Shown: positions 19,702-30,115, counted from the first letter of the stretch. The stretch is DNA of 64,000 bases from GCA-002727735 sp038134525 (GCA_038134525.1 JAYPVI010000005.1:1-64000), one strand, 5' to 3'. The notes: generated from the sequence alone by a model not told the origin. Numbers and translations are program-made.

Positions 19702-21345
19702 TTAGTTTTTATAAACAATTTCACCGTCTACTATGGTGTACAAAACCTTGGTATTTAAAATTGCTTCTTCACTACAGGTAATTAAATCGTTATTTAAAAT
19801 GGTAAAGTCTGCAGCTTTATTTAATTCAATAGAGCCCTTTTCACTTTCTTCAAAATTGGAAATAGCTGCCCATATAGTCATGCCTTTTAAAGCATCGATC
19901 CTACTGAGAGATTCTTTTAATTGAAAACCGCCTATTGGTTCTTCATTGTAATTTTTCCTAAAAGTTGCTGCGTAAAAAGTGTGAATTGGGTTTATTTTTT
20001 CAACGGGAAAATCGGTTCCAAGAGCAATTATGTTGTTTTGGCTTTTGAGTTGGTAATAGCGGTAACAGTTTTCTAACCTTTTTTTACCTAACCTTCTAAT
20101 TGCCCAGCTAAAATCTGAGGTGGCGTGTGTTGGCTGAACAGAAGGAATAATATTATTTTCACCAATACTAATAATATCTTCATCTGTGATGCATTGTACA
20201 TGTTCAATTCGCCATCTAAGGTCATTTGCCCCCCCTAAAACATGGGCATAGGAATTCGTTATAATTCTGTTAGCAGAGTCACCTATTGCATGTGTACATG
20301 CTTGGAATCCATACAATTTTAGCGTGTTCAATTTTACATTAAATGTGTCTATATTTTGTAAAAGTTGCCCGTATGTTCTTTGGTTATCTAAGTAGGGGTT
20401 AATTAAACACGCCCCTCTTGATCCCAATGAGCCATCTGCAAAAAACTTGAATGACCGTACATTTAATTTGTTTGTTTTTATTGGTCCATTCATATTATAT
20501 ACGTAATGATTGAAATTTTCTTCATTATCAGTTAACATGACATATGTTTTGATTTTGAGCTCTTCAGAATCATGAAGTTTTCTTATCAGTTCCACATTAG
20601 ATTTAGTTAGACCAGCAATATCAACAGTTGTAAGCCCAAGTGAAAAACATTTGTTTTGAGCAGTTATGAGGGCTTTTTTATTTTGTTCTTCGGAGGGTAA
20701 TGGAACTTGATTTAGTATCAAGTCCATGGCGTTATCAACAAATATTCCAGTAAGTTGATTATTTATAATTTCTATGTGACCTCCATAAATCACTGTATCT
20801 GGATTTACATTTGATGAGTTTATAGCCATGCTGTTAGCCATTAGTGCATGTCCGTCAATTCTATTTAAAATAACATTGTGTTTGGGGAAAGCATCATTTA
20901 ATTTCTCGTTGGTAGGCCATTTTTTTGAAGGCCACTTATTTTGATCCCAGCCATTCCCAATAATCCATTTAGAGTTATTTTCTTTTGAGAATTCTTTCAA
21001 TTTAGTTATAACCTCTTCAAATGATTGACAAGATGATAGGTTGACTTGTTGTTTTTGTAATCCGTAACTTAGTAAATGACAATGTGCATCTATAAATCCT
21101 GGATATACCACATTTCCTTTAAGATCTATTTTATTTTCAGATTGGTATTTGTTTAATATTTGATTGTTTTTTCCTAGGCTTATTATTTTTCCATTGTGAA
21201 CGGCTAATGCTTCATGAATTTTTTCATTGACATCCAAGGCGTAAATTTTTCCATTGTGAATAATAAGGTCAACCTTATCTTTAGATATACAACCTGTTAT
21301 TGATAAGGTTAAAAATAAGATAAAAACAATGCTAATTTTTTTCAT
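19702..21345 (-). CDS. Amidohydrolase-family lipoprotein (YtcJ-like)
   Basis: 547 residues. The signal peptide ends at a clean lipobox (ITGC, Cys19), so it is probably membrane-anchored facing the periplasm. The amidohydrolase_3 fold is marked by the metal-binding pair H88/H90 in GFIDAHCH, the later FADGSLGSRGA segment, an RIEHVQ motif and GTDFPVE with the catalytic aspartate. Members hydrolyse N-acyl or cyclic amide substrates; the substrate here cannot be read. Its start overlaps the preceding membrane-protein gene by 14 nt. It converges on the PorE-like gene with one base between stop codons. Confidence 0.9.
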   Translation of the reverse strand: MKKISIVFILFLTLSITGCISKDKVDLIIHNGKIYALDVNEKIHEALAVHNGKIISLGKNNQILNKYQSENKIDLKGNVVYPGFIDAHCHLLSYGLQKQQVNLSSCQSFEEVITKLKEFSKENNSKWIIGNGWDQNKWPSKKWPTNEKLNDAFPKHNVILNRIDGHALMANSMAINSSNVNPDTVIYGGHIEIINNQLTGIFVDNAMDLILNQVPLPSEEQNKKALITAQNKCFSLGLTTVDIAGLTKSNVELIRKLHDSEELKIKTYVMLTDNEENFNHYVYNMNGPIKTNKLNVRSFKFFADGSLGSRGACLINPYLDNQRTYGQLLQNIDTFNVKLNTLKLYGFQACTHAIGDSANRIITNSYAHVLGGANDLRWRIEHVQCITDEDIISIGENNIIPSVQPTHATSDFSWAIRRLGKKRLENCYRYYQLKSQNNIIALGTDFPVEKINPIHTFYAATFRKNYNEEPIGGFQLKESLSRIDALKGMTIWAAISNFEESEKGSIELNKAADFTILNNDLITCSEEAILNTKVLYTIVDGEIVYKN

Positions 21346-22627
21346 GATTTAATTTTTGAACATGCAAAATATAAATACTCAAAATTAAAAATAATGTTCC
21401 TGGAATTTTGTAACGAACTAGGGCGCCAACAACTGGTGTAGTGATGCCAATTAAAGTGTAAAGTAGTAATGTGAATGATAAGAAGCTTGTAATGTAAACT
21501 TTACTATTGATGCTTAATGATAAACCTTTATTATTAAAACGAAATATAACAAAAGAGGCAATTCCAATAATTAGTGCACTCTCAATTAATGGAAGCACAT
21601 GTATTATTTTACTTATGTCCCATGGTAAAGGCCTTAAAAGGCCATTAAATAAACCTATAGGTAAAGCAGTGATGAAATCTATAAAATTCCCATTAATTTG
21701 AGGTGTTTCAAAATAACTACCAGCCATGTAGAATGTGGCTAGTTTTGTGAAGTCTTGTTGTTTAATTGAAAGCAGTTCAATAGGATCGAAAGCAAAAGGT
21801 AATTGATGTAAAGCAAAAATGGCCAAAACAATAACGAAGTAAATCGCAAATAATAAACGCATTGGTTTGTATTGTTTTATAACACTAAGGTATAACATGA
21901 TGACTGTTGGTGAAAGGCAGCAAAAAATGTAAAATTTAACTTTCAACAGTATGAATAATCCTACTATTATCAATACCCAAGTTTTCATGTTATTATCTTC
22001 TTTTTTGAGGATCATTGTAATTCCGAATAAAAACACTCCTAATCCAAAAAAAATGAGAGGCTCTTTCAATATACCTGCACTCCAAATAAAAATAGATGGA
22101 AAAAGTACAACTGACCAAAATAAATAAAGGGCATGTTTTGAGGGGAAAACATCAATTATACTTTTAATTATTAATAAAATTCCTATGTACCCAATAAGCG
22201 TAAATAATATCATATTTACTGAGTAATTATTAAAGCTAATTAAATTGAAAATTGCACATATTTTGATAACGATTCTTGATTCATTGGTAATAACAGATTC
22301 GTAGCTGTTATCCCAATGATTCATGTTAATGAAATAATCCATAATAAAATGATCTTCATGTATACCTAATATGATTTTAATAAAGTCTATTGGGGAAGTA
22401 TAAAACACCTGAGTTAATGCAAGGCTATCATCGTAAAATTTAAAAATGTCTGCTGTTTGTCTTTCTCTGTAGAAATCAGTGTATATATAAAATAGAATGG
22501 CTGCTCCAATAAGTTTAATAAAAAAGGCTAATAATAAATGGAAGCTTGATACATTTTCAAACTGTAAAATTTTCCATTTTCTTAAAATAGTAAATGAAAT
22601 AAACAGATAAATAATGACTAAAATCAA
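21332..22627 (-). CDS. Polytopic inner-membrane protein of unknown function
   Basis: 431 residues with about ten hydrophobic segments and short charged loops. An ADIFKFYDDSL segment follows the second membrane span and could be an acidic-pair loop of the kind seen in GT-C or polymerase-type membrane enzymes, but this is weak. The start is TTG at 22627; no ATG is available near the first membrane span. It overlaps the downstream amidohydrolase by 14 nt, suggesting co-expression. I do not recognise a specific family. The 127-nt region up to purL is divergent. Confidence 0.75.
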   Translation of the reverse strand: MILVIIYLFISFTILRKWKILQFENVSSFHLLLAFFIKLIGAAILFYIYTDFYRERQTADIFKFYDDSLALTQVFYTSPIDFIKIILGIHEDHFIMDYFINMNHWDNSYESVITNESRIVIKICAIFNLISFNNYSVNMILFTLIGYIGILLIIKSIIDVFPSKHALYLFWSVVLFPSIFIWSAGILKEPLIFFGLGVFLFGITMILKKEDNNMKTWVLIIVGLFILLKVKFYIFCCLSPTVIMLYLSVIKQYKPMRLLFAIYFVIVLAIFALHQLPFAFDPIELLSIKQQDFTKLATFYMAGSYFETPQINGNFIDFITALPIGLFNGLLRPLPWDISKIIHVLPLIESALIIGIASFVIFRFNNKGLSLSINSKVYITSFLSFTLLLYTLIGITTPVVGALVRYKIPGTLFLILSIYILHVQKLNHEKN

Positions 22628-22722
22628 TAATCTAAATTTTATATTCTAGTAAAATAATTGAAAACCGGGGATATATGTTAGTAAATGATGCAAAATTTAG
22701 ACGTTACTCATATAACTTTAAT

Positions 22723-22730
22723 TATTTTTG
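22723..22730 (+). promoter_or_regulatory. Possible -7 element (TATTTTTG) of purL
   Basis: Exact match to TAnnTTTG, ending 24 nt before the chosen purL start. A TTTAG at 22696-22700 is the nearest candidate for the -33 element. The divergent membrane-protein gene starts on the other side of the same 127-nt region. Confidence 0.4.
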
Positions 22731-22754
22731 TCCCGTTTTTAAAAAATGATTATA

Positions 22755-24971
22755 ATGAACAGTTTTGCCACAGTTGATCAAGCCGTAGAATTAGGGTTAC
22801 TTGAAGAAGAATACCATAAAATATGTGAAATTCTAGATCGAAAGCCCAATTTTACGGAATTAAGTATTTACTCAGTTATGTGGTCAGAGCACTGTTCTTA
22901 TAAAAATTCGATAAAATGGTTAAAAACATTGCCCAAGGATGGCCCTCATATGTTAGTGAAAGCAGGTGAAGAAAATGCTGGATTGGTTGATATTGGTGAT
23001 GGACTTGCTTGTGCTTTTAAAATCGAATCGCATAATCATCCAAGCGCATTGGAACCTTACCAAGGAGCTGCTACTGGTGTAGGTGGTATTAATAGAGATA
23101 TTTTTACTATGGGTGCACGCCCTATAGCACAAATGAATTCTTTGCGATTTGGTGAATACCATAGTGATAGAACCAAATGGCTTTTAAAGGGGGTTGTAAA
23201 AGGAATAGGTGATTACGGTAACTCATTCGGTGTGCCGGTTTTATCTGGTGAAGTATTTTTTGATAAAAGTTATGATCAAAACCCATTAGTAAATGCATTT
23301 TCAGCAGGAATAATGAATACAGATCATTTGATTTCTGCTAAGGCTGCTGGTCCTGGGAACCCTGTATTTATCGTAGGTTCCTCCACTGGAAAAGATGGTA
23401 TACATGGTGCTGCATTTGCTTCAAAAGATATTACGGAAGAATCCATGGATGATCTTCCAGCTGTTCAAGTTGGCGATCCTTTCCAGGAAAAACTATTATT
23501 AGAAGCAAGTCTGGAGCTCGCTAAAACAGATATTATTGTGGGTATGCAAGATATGGGCGCTGCTGGAATAACTTGTTCCACATCTGAAATGAGTGCTGCG
23601 GGAGGAGTCGGTATGGACATTGATTTAGACAAAGTCCCTACTAGGCAAAAAGATATGAAAGATTGGGAAATCTTACTTTCTGAATCTCAAGAACGTATGT
23701 TGGTGGTGGTCAAAAAAGGAGAGGAAGAGAGAGTTAAGCAAATATTTGATAAGTGGGATTTAAATTGTGAAAAAATTGGTGTAATCACAGATCGTGATGA
23801 ATTAAATTTCTATCAAAATGGAGAAAAAGTTGCTCAGGTTCCCCCTTCTTCATTAGTACTTGGTGGTGGTGCTCCTATCTATGATAGAGCTTACAGTGAA
23901 CCATCTTATTTTAAAGAATATAAAAAATTTGATATCGATACTATTGAGGAACCTTCAGATTTAAGAGATGTTGCCACTTTTTTATTTAAGCAACCAAACA
24001 TTGCTTCAAAAAGATGGATTTATGAGCAATATGACAGCATGGTAGGTACAAACAATATTTCCACTAATCACCCTTCTGATGCTGGGGTTGCCTTAGTAAA
24101 GGGTACAAGGAAAGGAATTGCTATGTCAGTTGATTGTAATTCACGGTATGTGCACGCAGATCCAGAAGTGGGTACCTCGATTGCTGTTTCTGAAGCTGCA
24201 AGAAATATTGTAGTTAGTGGAGGTGTTCCTTCTGCTGTTACAAATTGTTTAAATTTTGGCAATCCTTATCACCCTGAATCCTATTGGCAATTTGTGGGTG
24301 CAATTAAAGGGATGTCAAAAGCTTGTATGCAGTATTCTACTCCTGTAACCGGTGGTAATGTAAGTTTTTACAATCAATCAGTTATTGATGGAAAAGAAGT
24401 ACCTGTTTTTCCAACACCTACCATTGGAATGATTGGAATTTTAGATGATGTAAGAAATATTATGAGCTTAGATTTTAAATCTGCTGGGGATGAAATATTT
24501 TTAATAGGAAAATTGGTAAATGACATTTCGTCTTCAGAGTATTTGGTAAAATATCATGGTGTTGAAGCATCTCCTGCACCATATTTCAACTTAGAGGAAG
24601 AGCATCAATTGCATAAATGTGTTGCTGAAATGATTGCTGAAAGGACTGTAAATGCTGCTCATGATTGTGCTGACGGAGGCTTGTTTGTATCTCTTATTGA
24701 AATGGGTATGAATGGGAACTATGGTTGCTCCATATCAACCTCAAAGGAAATTAGAAAGGACGCTTTTTTGTTTGGTGAATCTCAAGGAAGGGTAGTGGTT
24801 TCTCTTAAAAAGAATAATATAGATTCTTTAAAATCAATTTGTCAAAACCACCAAGTTCCTTTTTATCATTTGGGTCAGGTTAGAGAGAATACTGATATGG
24901 TTATTGATGATGAAAAATTTGATAACATTGAGAATTATAAAAATTACTCAGAAAACGTTATAAATCCTTAA
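22755..24971 (+). CDS. purL: Phosphoribosylformylglycinamidine synthase, small PurL type
   Basis: 738 residues from ATG 22755; an ATG three codons upstream (22746) is also possible. Converts FGAR to FGAM in purine synthesis. The length and single-module layout (MWSEHCSYKN, ESHNHPSALEPYQGAATG, later a VTGGNVSFYN motif, DCADGGL) match the small PurL that works with separate PurS and PurQ. Neither partner is encoded in the window. An SPFH protein gene follows after 29 nt. Confidence 0.95.
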   Translation: MNSFATVDQAVELGLLEEEYHKICEILDRKPNFTELSIYSVMWSEHCSYKNSIKWLKTLPKDGPHMLVKAGEENAGLVDIGDGLACAFKIESHNHPSALEPYQGAATGVGGINRDIFTMGARPIAQMNSLRFGEYHSDRTKWLLKGVVKGIGDYGNSFGVPVLSGEVFFDKSYDQNPLVNAFSAGIMNTDHLISAKAAGPGNPVFIVGSSTGKDGIHGAAFASKDITEESMDDLPAVQVGDPFQEKLLLEASLELAKTDIIVGMQDMGAAGITCSTSEMSAAGGVGMDIDLDKVPTRQKDMKDWEILLSESQERMLVVVKKGEEERVKQIFDKWDLNCEKIGVITDRDELNFYQNGEKVAQVPPSSLVLGGGAPIYDRAYSEPSYFKEYKKFDIDTIEEPSDLRDVATFLFKQPNIASKRWIYEQYDSMVGTNNISTNHPSDAGVALVKGTRKGIAMSVDCNSRYVHADPEVGTSIAVSEAARNIVVSGGVPSAVTNCLNFGNPYHPESYWQFVGAIKGMSKACMQYSTPVTGGNVSFYNQSVIDGKEVPVFPTPTIGMIGILDDVRNIMSLDFKSAGDEIFLIGKLVNDISSSEYLVKYHGVEASPAPYFNLEEEHQLHKCVAEMIAERTVNAAHDCADGGLFVSLIEMGMNGNYGCSISTSKEIRKDAFLFGESQGRVVVSLKKNNIDSLKSICQNHQVPFYHLGQVRENTDMVIDDEKFDNIENYKNYSENVINP

Positions 24972-25000
24972 AATTAAGTACCTTACAGGAAATTTATAAC

Positions 25001-25936
25001 ATGGAAAATTACAACATGATGTATTCACTCAACATATTTAACATAATTATTTATGTAATTGCCTTTTATTTTTTAATAAGATCAATAATGATTATCCCGG
25101 AAAGACAGTCTTGGGTAATACAAAGATTAGGTAAATTTAATAGAATTGCTCAACCTGGCTTGAAATTGAGAATACCTTTAATTGAGTCTGTCGCCTCTAA
25201 GGAAAATTTAAGGATACAGCAGCTTGATGTGGATGTAGAAACTAAAACAAATGACGATGTATTTGTTATTTTAAAAATATCAGTGCAGTACCGAATTATT
25301 GTTAATAAAGTTTACGAAGCATTTTATGAATTAGATGATCCACACGGACAAATTGCTTCTTACATATTTGATGAAGTAAGAGCCGAAGTTCCTAAATTAC
25401 CTTTGGATGATGTTTTTGCAAAAAAAGATGACATTGCTATTGCAGTAAGAGATAATATTTCTGCTCAGATGGAGCAATATGGTTATAAAATTGTAAAAAC
25501 ATTAATAACTGACATTAACCCTGATGAACTGGTAAAAGCATCTATGAATAAAATTAATGCTGCTACTAGAGAAAAAGAAGCTGCTATTCAAGAAGCAGAA
25601 GCGGAAAAAATTAGAATTGTTAAAAGAGCAGAGGCAGAAGCAGACTCTAAGCGATTATCGGGTGAAGGTATTGCAAAACAGCGTCTTGAAATCGTTAGAG
25701 GTTTTAAAGAATCAGTTGAAGACTTTCAGAAGGCACTTCAAGAAGTTGATCCTCAAGAAATAATGCAATTTGTTTTGATGACTCAGTATTTTGATACATT
25801 AACTGCTATTGGAGCAAATGAAAACAATAATACGGTGATGGTTCCACATACACCTGGGGGGATGAAAGATTTTCAGCAGCAAATTATAGAGGGGACTTTT
25901 ATAGGAGGGGAATTAGCTAAGAAAAAAAAGTCTTAG
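25001..25936 (+). CDS. SPFH/band 7 domain membrane protein (stomatin/QmcA type)
   Basis: 311 residues. One N-terminal membrane segment (about 8-27) is followed by the stomatin-type start IPERQSWVIQRLGKF. The SPFH domain covers about 30-190 (DDVFVILKISVQYRI, ASYIFDEVRAEVP). A charged Ala/Glu/Lys-rich coiled coil spans about 190-250, followed by an MTQYFDTL segment typical of the family. Such proteins form membrane scaffolds that organise proteases and lipid domains. It sits 29 nt after purL and is probably co-transcribed with it; no functional link to purines is evident. Confidence 0.93.
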   Translation: MENYNMMYSLNIFNIIIYVIAFYFLIRSIMIIPERQSWVIQRLGKFNRIAQPGLKLRIPLIESVASKENLRIQQLDVDVETKTNDDVFVILKISVQYRIIVNKVYEAFYELDDPHGQIASYIFDEVRAEVPKLPLDDVFAKKDDIAIAVRDNISAQMEQYGYKIVKTLITDINPDELVKASMNKINAATREKEAAIQEAEAEKIRIVKRAEAEADSKRLSGEGIAKQRLEIVRGFKESVEDFQKALQEVDPQEIMQFVLMTQYFDTLTAIGANENNNTVMVPHTPGGMKDFQQQIIEGTFIGGELAKKKKS

Positions 25937-26000
25937 TTAAGGGCAACTTTGAATAAATTTCCCGTTGTGTAATTAGTTTAAAACTACTAAATTCGTGCGG

Positions 26001-29000
26001 ATGATCAAATGTATCAGAAAAAGTTGTCTTTCATTATTTTTTATAGTCTCATTCATATATGTTAATGCTTCACACGTTCCAGGTGGAAATATTACTTATG
26101 AAAATGTAGGTCCTAATACTTTTGTAATCACCCTTACGGTTTTTGAAGATTGTGGAACATCTTTCTATTCAAATTTACCTGAATCAATAGATGTTAGTAA
26201 TAATTGCGGGATCCCATTTCCCACTATAATTCAACTTCCAAATATTGTCTTTCAGGATGAAGTGTCTCAATTGTGTATTACATCGTTGCCATTAAGTGAA
26301 TGTAATGGAGGATCACTTCCTGGTGTATACATGCATGTGTGGCAAGACACTATTACGCTTCCAGGTACGTGTAATAGTTGGACATTTGCTTTTGAAGATT
26401 GTTGTAGAAATAGCTCTAATAATCTGACAGGTACGGGGAATGATTATTATTGGGAGACGGTGCTTAATAGTAATACTTCTCCTTCAAACTCTTCACCTGT
26501 AATTACTTCTCAGCCAATACCATACTATTGCATTAACCAACCTGTTATTTATAATTTTGGAGTTTATGAACCGGATGGTGATTCTTTACACTATTCTTTG
26601 ATTAACGCCATGACGGGACCAACAACTACTGCACCTTATCAAGGTGGTTTCTCTGGTGCAGTACCTATTCCAGGTATTAATATTAATCCAATTACGGGGG
26701 AAATTACATTTACTCCAACAGCCACTGGTAATTTTGTGGTTACTGTATTAATTCAGGAATTTGATGCTTCTGGAAATTTAGTGGGTAGTGTAATTCAAGA
26801 TTTTCAATTTGAAATCATAAATGTTGCTGGTTGTACAAATGTTAATCCAGCACCACCAACTGGTGGAATCACTAATTTTAATAGTAATGGTGTATTGACT
26901 GGTCCATTAGATATACAAGTATGTGAGGGAGATAGTGTTTGTTTTGATCTTACATTTACTGATTCACCAGGTGATTCCATTTATATTTCTTCCAACGTAA
27001 GTCAATTGTTCCCCGGTGCAACAATAACCCAAAACTCATACTTCAGCCCTGCAACAGCTACGTTTTGTTTTGTGATAGCACCTGGAACGAATCCTTTCTC
27101 TACTATAAGTATCGATGTGAATGATAACGCCTGTCCTATAGTTGGAATCTCATCAGCAGCTGTAGGAGTAACTGTAATTACCAGCACTTATGCTGGTCAA
27201 AATGTAACCATGTGTCAAGGGCTAGGGACTCAACTACAAGCTTCAGGAGGATCTAATTTTGTATGGAATGTTATAACGGGCGATCCTATTAGTATAGGAA
27301 ATAATTTTTCTTGCAACAATTGTCCAAATCCAGTTGCTAATCCAGCTTATACTACTACCTACGAAGTAACCAGTAACCTAGCCGGTGGCTGTACAAATAT
27401 TGACACCGTAGTGGTCACCGTTGTACCCGATTTTATATATTCTTTAACGCAAACAGGTTCTTCAACTTGTTTAAATGCTACTATAGATTTTAATGCAAAT
27501 CCTGTACAAAGCGGAACTTACACATATGATTGGCAACCACCTACACATCTAAGTAATAGTACTATAAGTAATCCTACATTCAGTTCAAATATGCCAGGTG
27601 TTTTTGATTATGAAGTTACCATAACAAGTGCTTTAGGTTGTGTAAAAGTAGATACCCTGACAATCGATGTAGTTCCTTCTTACTCACCAGATATTACGCT
27701 CACGGTTAGCGATACCAGTATTTTATGTGGGGATTCTGTATTTATGTCAGTTGATTTGGGAGGAGGAATTCCTGCAGTATGTGGTCCTAGTGGATCAACT
27801 GCTTGTTCTGCTCCTCCATCCACTGTAAATGTGGGATCTAATATGGGTACTAATGGAAACACAGTTTTCCCAGCTCCATTTGGTAATTGGTATAAAAATG
27901 CCAAACATCAATTCCTATTCAGAGCCTCAGAGTTACAAGCAGCCGGAATGTTTGGAGGTAAAATTACAGAGATTTCATGGGAAACAACTGCTCAGAACAC
28001 AGCAACAAATAACTTTAACAGTTATCAGATTAAGATGGGTTGTACTAGTCAATCATCATTAACGACTTGGCAATCTGGTCTAACCCAAGTATTTTCACCA
28101 CAAAATATAGTTGTAAATTTGGGTTGGAACACGCTTCAACTCACTACAGCATACGAATGGGATGGGATTTCAAATCTTATTGTTGAAATTTGCTACGATA
28201 ACCTCAGTACAAATTATACAAGAAATTGGTCTACTCCTTACACGGTCACTAATTATAACTCCGTTATTTATTACAGAAGTGATACACAACATGCATGTTC
28301 TTACACTTCAACAGCAACCAATTCTTCTAACAGACCCGTGACAAGGTTCAAAATATGTCCAACTATTCCAGATCCAGCTAATTATTCTTTTCAATGGACT
28401 CCGCCATCATTTTTAACAAGTGATACTTCTCAAAATACGATAGCTATCCCTATGGTTACTTCGCAATATTCAGTATTAGTCACTGATTTGAATGGAGGAT
28501 GTACTGATACGGCAAGTACGATTATTAATGTATTATGTGATACATGTGATAAACCCATTCCAACTATTGATGGGCTTACATGTTATGGTGGTAGTGACGC
28601 CTCTATAACTGGAATTCCTGGTGGCACTGATGGTCCACCCTGGATTATACAGCTACTTGATGGAATTGGTGTAAATTTATTTGCTTCTGACAGTAATGTA
28701 ACAACAGGTTTTTTCTTTGATAGTCTTTCAGCTGGTAATTATACGATCAGATCTGTAGATACAACAGGTTGTTATGCTGATACAATAATCACCATTCCAG
28801 ATGGAATTCCAATTGTACTTTCAATGAGTAATGACAGCATTATTTGTATTGGTGGAACAGCTACTATTTCAGCTTCGGCCACTGGTGGAACTCAACCTTA
28901 TACTTTTAATTGGTCATCCTTGGCTGGTAATGGCCCGCACCAAGTGAATCCAACTTATTCCCAATATTACAAAGTTAACGTGATTGATTCTTCTAATTGT

Positions 29001-30113
29001 GTTTCGGATCAAGATTCAGTACTAGTTGCATTGAATCCTCCAATTTTACTATCAGTTTATAATGATACCACAATTTGCCCCTATGACACTGCTTCACTTT
29101 TTGCAACGGCAAATGGAGGTAATGGTGGACCATATATCTTTTCTTGGTCAGATGATAATGGAAATTTCATTTCATCCATAACTATAGGAAATTCCTCTGC
29201 TATTACTCCGACCCCTATAGATGCTTACACAAATTATACTGTAACGGTAGAAGACAATTGTGAAACACCTATGAAATCAGATTCACTTCAAATTGATTGG
29301 CATGATCTACCGACTGTTCTTTTTGATGCGGATGTGGTAGATGGCTGTTATCCCATTACCGTTCAATTTACAAACATTACTCTATCTTCAAATGTTCAAG
29401 CTTGTCTTTGGAATTTAGGTAACGGAGTAACCTCTACTAATAACGATTCTGTATCCACCGTTTATAATCAACCTGGACAATATCATGTATCTCTTCAAGT
29501 TACTTCTCCAGAAAGTTGTGTGAATGATACTACATTTTACAATTTAATTGAAGCTTATGATTACCCTGTAGCAGGATTTCTTTCAGTTCCGAATCCCGTT
29601 TCAGTATTGACCCCTTCGGTCCAGTTTATGGATACCTCATCAAATGATGTGGTACTTTTTGAATGGAATTTTATGGACAGTAATGCAACTATTTTAGGAA
29701 CCAATTTTGATCAAAATCCCATATTCAATTTTCCTGACCAAGATGAATATGCTTATCTAGTTCAGCTTATAGTTGAAAATCAAAATGGTTGTACGGATAC
29801 GGCGTATAATTACCAATTAGTTGAAGGCCAGTTTGCATTGTTCCTTCCGAATTCATTCACGCCTAATGGTGATGGATTAAATGATGAATTTTTTCCTGTA
29901 GGTGATAAAATAGATCCTAATGAATATGACTTTCAGGTGTATAATAGGTGGGGTGAAGTGATATTTGAAACAAAAAACCCAACTGATTATTGGGACGGCA
30001 AACAAAATGGTTCATATGTATCCAATGGAACTTACCTATGGAAGGTAATTGCAAAGAATATGAATAATGGAGAATTTATAGAAAAGAAGGGGTTTGTCTT
30101 CATGTCTAGATAG
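26001..30113 (+). CDS. Giant T9SS surface protein with gliding-motility-associated (type B) C-terminal domain
   Basis: 1370 residues from ATG 26001; a GTG two codons upstream (25995) is less likely. Signal peptide about 1-22. Residues 23-290 form the ASHVPGG module with a CCRN motif, shared with the giant gene at 1-4839. Several Ig-like stretches follow, then at about 609-787 a module (FGNWYKNAKHQFLFRASEL) shared with the N-terminus of the protein at 4850-7372. After more Ig/PKD-like units (LWNLGNGVTS), the C-terminus carries the type B sorting domain (PNSFTPNGDGLND, VYNRWGEVIFE, YLWKVIAKN). Export by T9SS to the cell surface is well supported by that domain; function beyond adhesion is unknown. 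Confidence 0.93.
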   Translation: MIKCIRKSCLSLFFIVSFIYVNASHVPGGNITYENVGPNTFVITLTVFEDCGTSFYSNLPESIDVSNNCGIPFPTIIQLPNIVFQDEVSQLCITSLPLSECNGGSLPGVYMHVWQDTITLPGTCNSWTFAFEDCCRNSSNNLTGTGNDYYWETVLNSNTSPSNSSPVITSQPIPYYCINQPVIYNFGVYEPDGDSLHYSLINAMTGPTTTAPYQGGFSGAVPIPGININPITGEITFTPTATGNFVVTVLIQEFDASGNLVGSVIQDFQFEIINVAGCTNVNPAPPTGGITNFNSNGVLTGPLDIQVCEGDSVCFDLTFTDSPGDSIYISSNVSQLFPGATITQNSYFSPATATFCFVIAPGTNPFSTISIDVNDNACPIVGISSAAVGVTVITSTYAGQNVTMCQGLGTQLQASGGSNFVWNVITGDPISIGNNFSCNNCPNPVANPAYTTTYEVTSNLAGGCTNIDTVVVTVVPDFIYSLTQTGSSTCLNATIDFNANPVQSGTYTYDWQPPTHLSNSTISNPTFSSNMPGVFDYEVTITSALGCVKVDTLTIDVVPSYSPDITLTVSDTSILCGDSVFMSVDLGGGIPAVCGPSGSTACSAPPSTVNVGSNMGTNGNTVFPAPFGNWYKNAKHQFLFRASELQAAGMFGGKITEISWETTAQNTATNNFNSYQIKMGCTSQSSLTTWQSGLTQVFSPQNIVVNLGWNTLQLTTAYEWDGISNLIVEICYDNLSTNYTRNWSTPYTVTNYNSVIYYRSDTQHACSYTSTATNSSNRPVTRFKICPTIPDPANYSFQWTPPSFLTSDTSQNTIAIPMVTSQYSVLVTDLNGGCTDTASTIINVLCDTCDKPIPTIDGLTCYGGSDASITGIPGGTDGPPWIIQLLDGIGVNLFASDSNVTTGFFFDSLSAGNYTIRSVDTTGCYADTIITIPDGIPIVLSMSNDSIICIGGTATISASATGGTQPYTFNWSSLAGNGPHQVNPTYSQYYKVNVIDSSNCVSDQDSVLVALNPPILLSVYNDTTICPYDTASLFATANGGNGGPYIFSWSDDNGNFISSITIGNSSAITPTPIDAYTNYTVTVEDNCETPMKSDSLQIDWHDLPTVLFDADVVDGCYPITVQFTNITLSSNVQACLWNLGNGVTSTNNDSVSTVYNQPGQYHVSLQVTSPESCVNDTTFYNLIEAYDYPVAGFLSVPNPVSVLTPSVQFMDTSSNDVVLFEWNFMDSNATILGTNFDQNPIFNFPDQDEYAYLVQLIVENQNGCTDTAYNYQLVEGQFALFLPNSFTPNGDGLNDEFFPVGDKIDPNEYDFQVYNRWGEVIFETKNPTDYWDGKQNGSYVSNGTYLWKVIAKNMNNGEFIEKKGFVFMSR

Positions 30114-30115
30114 AA

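Noticed and set aside
22668..22681. Half-match to the palindrome in the purL divergent region (ATATGTTA)
   Set aside because: Only one half-site is recognisable; the left arm does not match.
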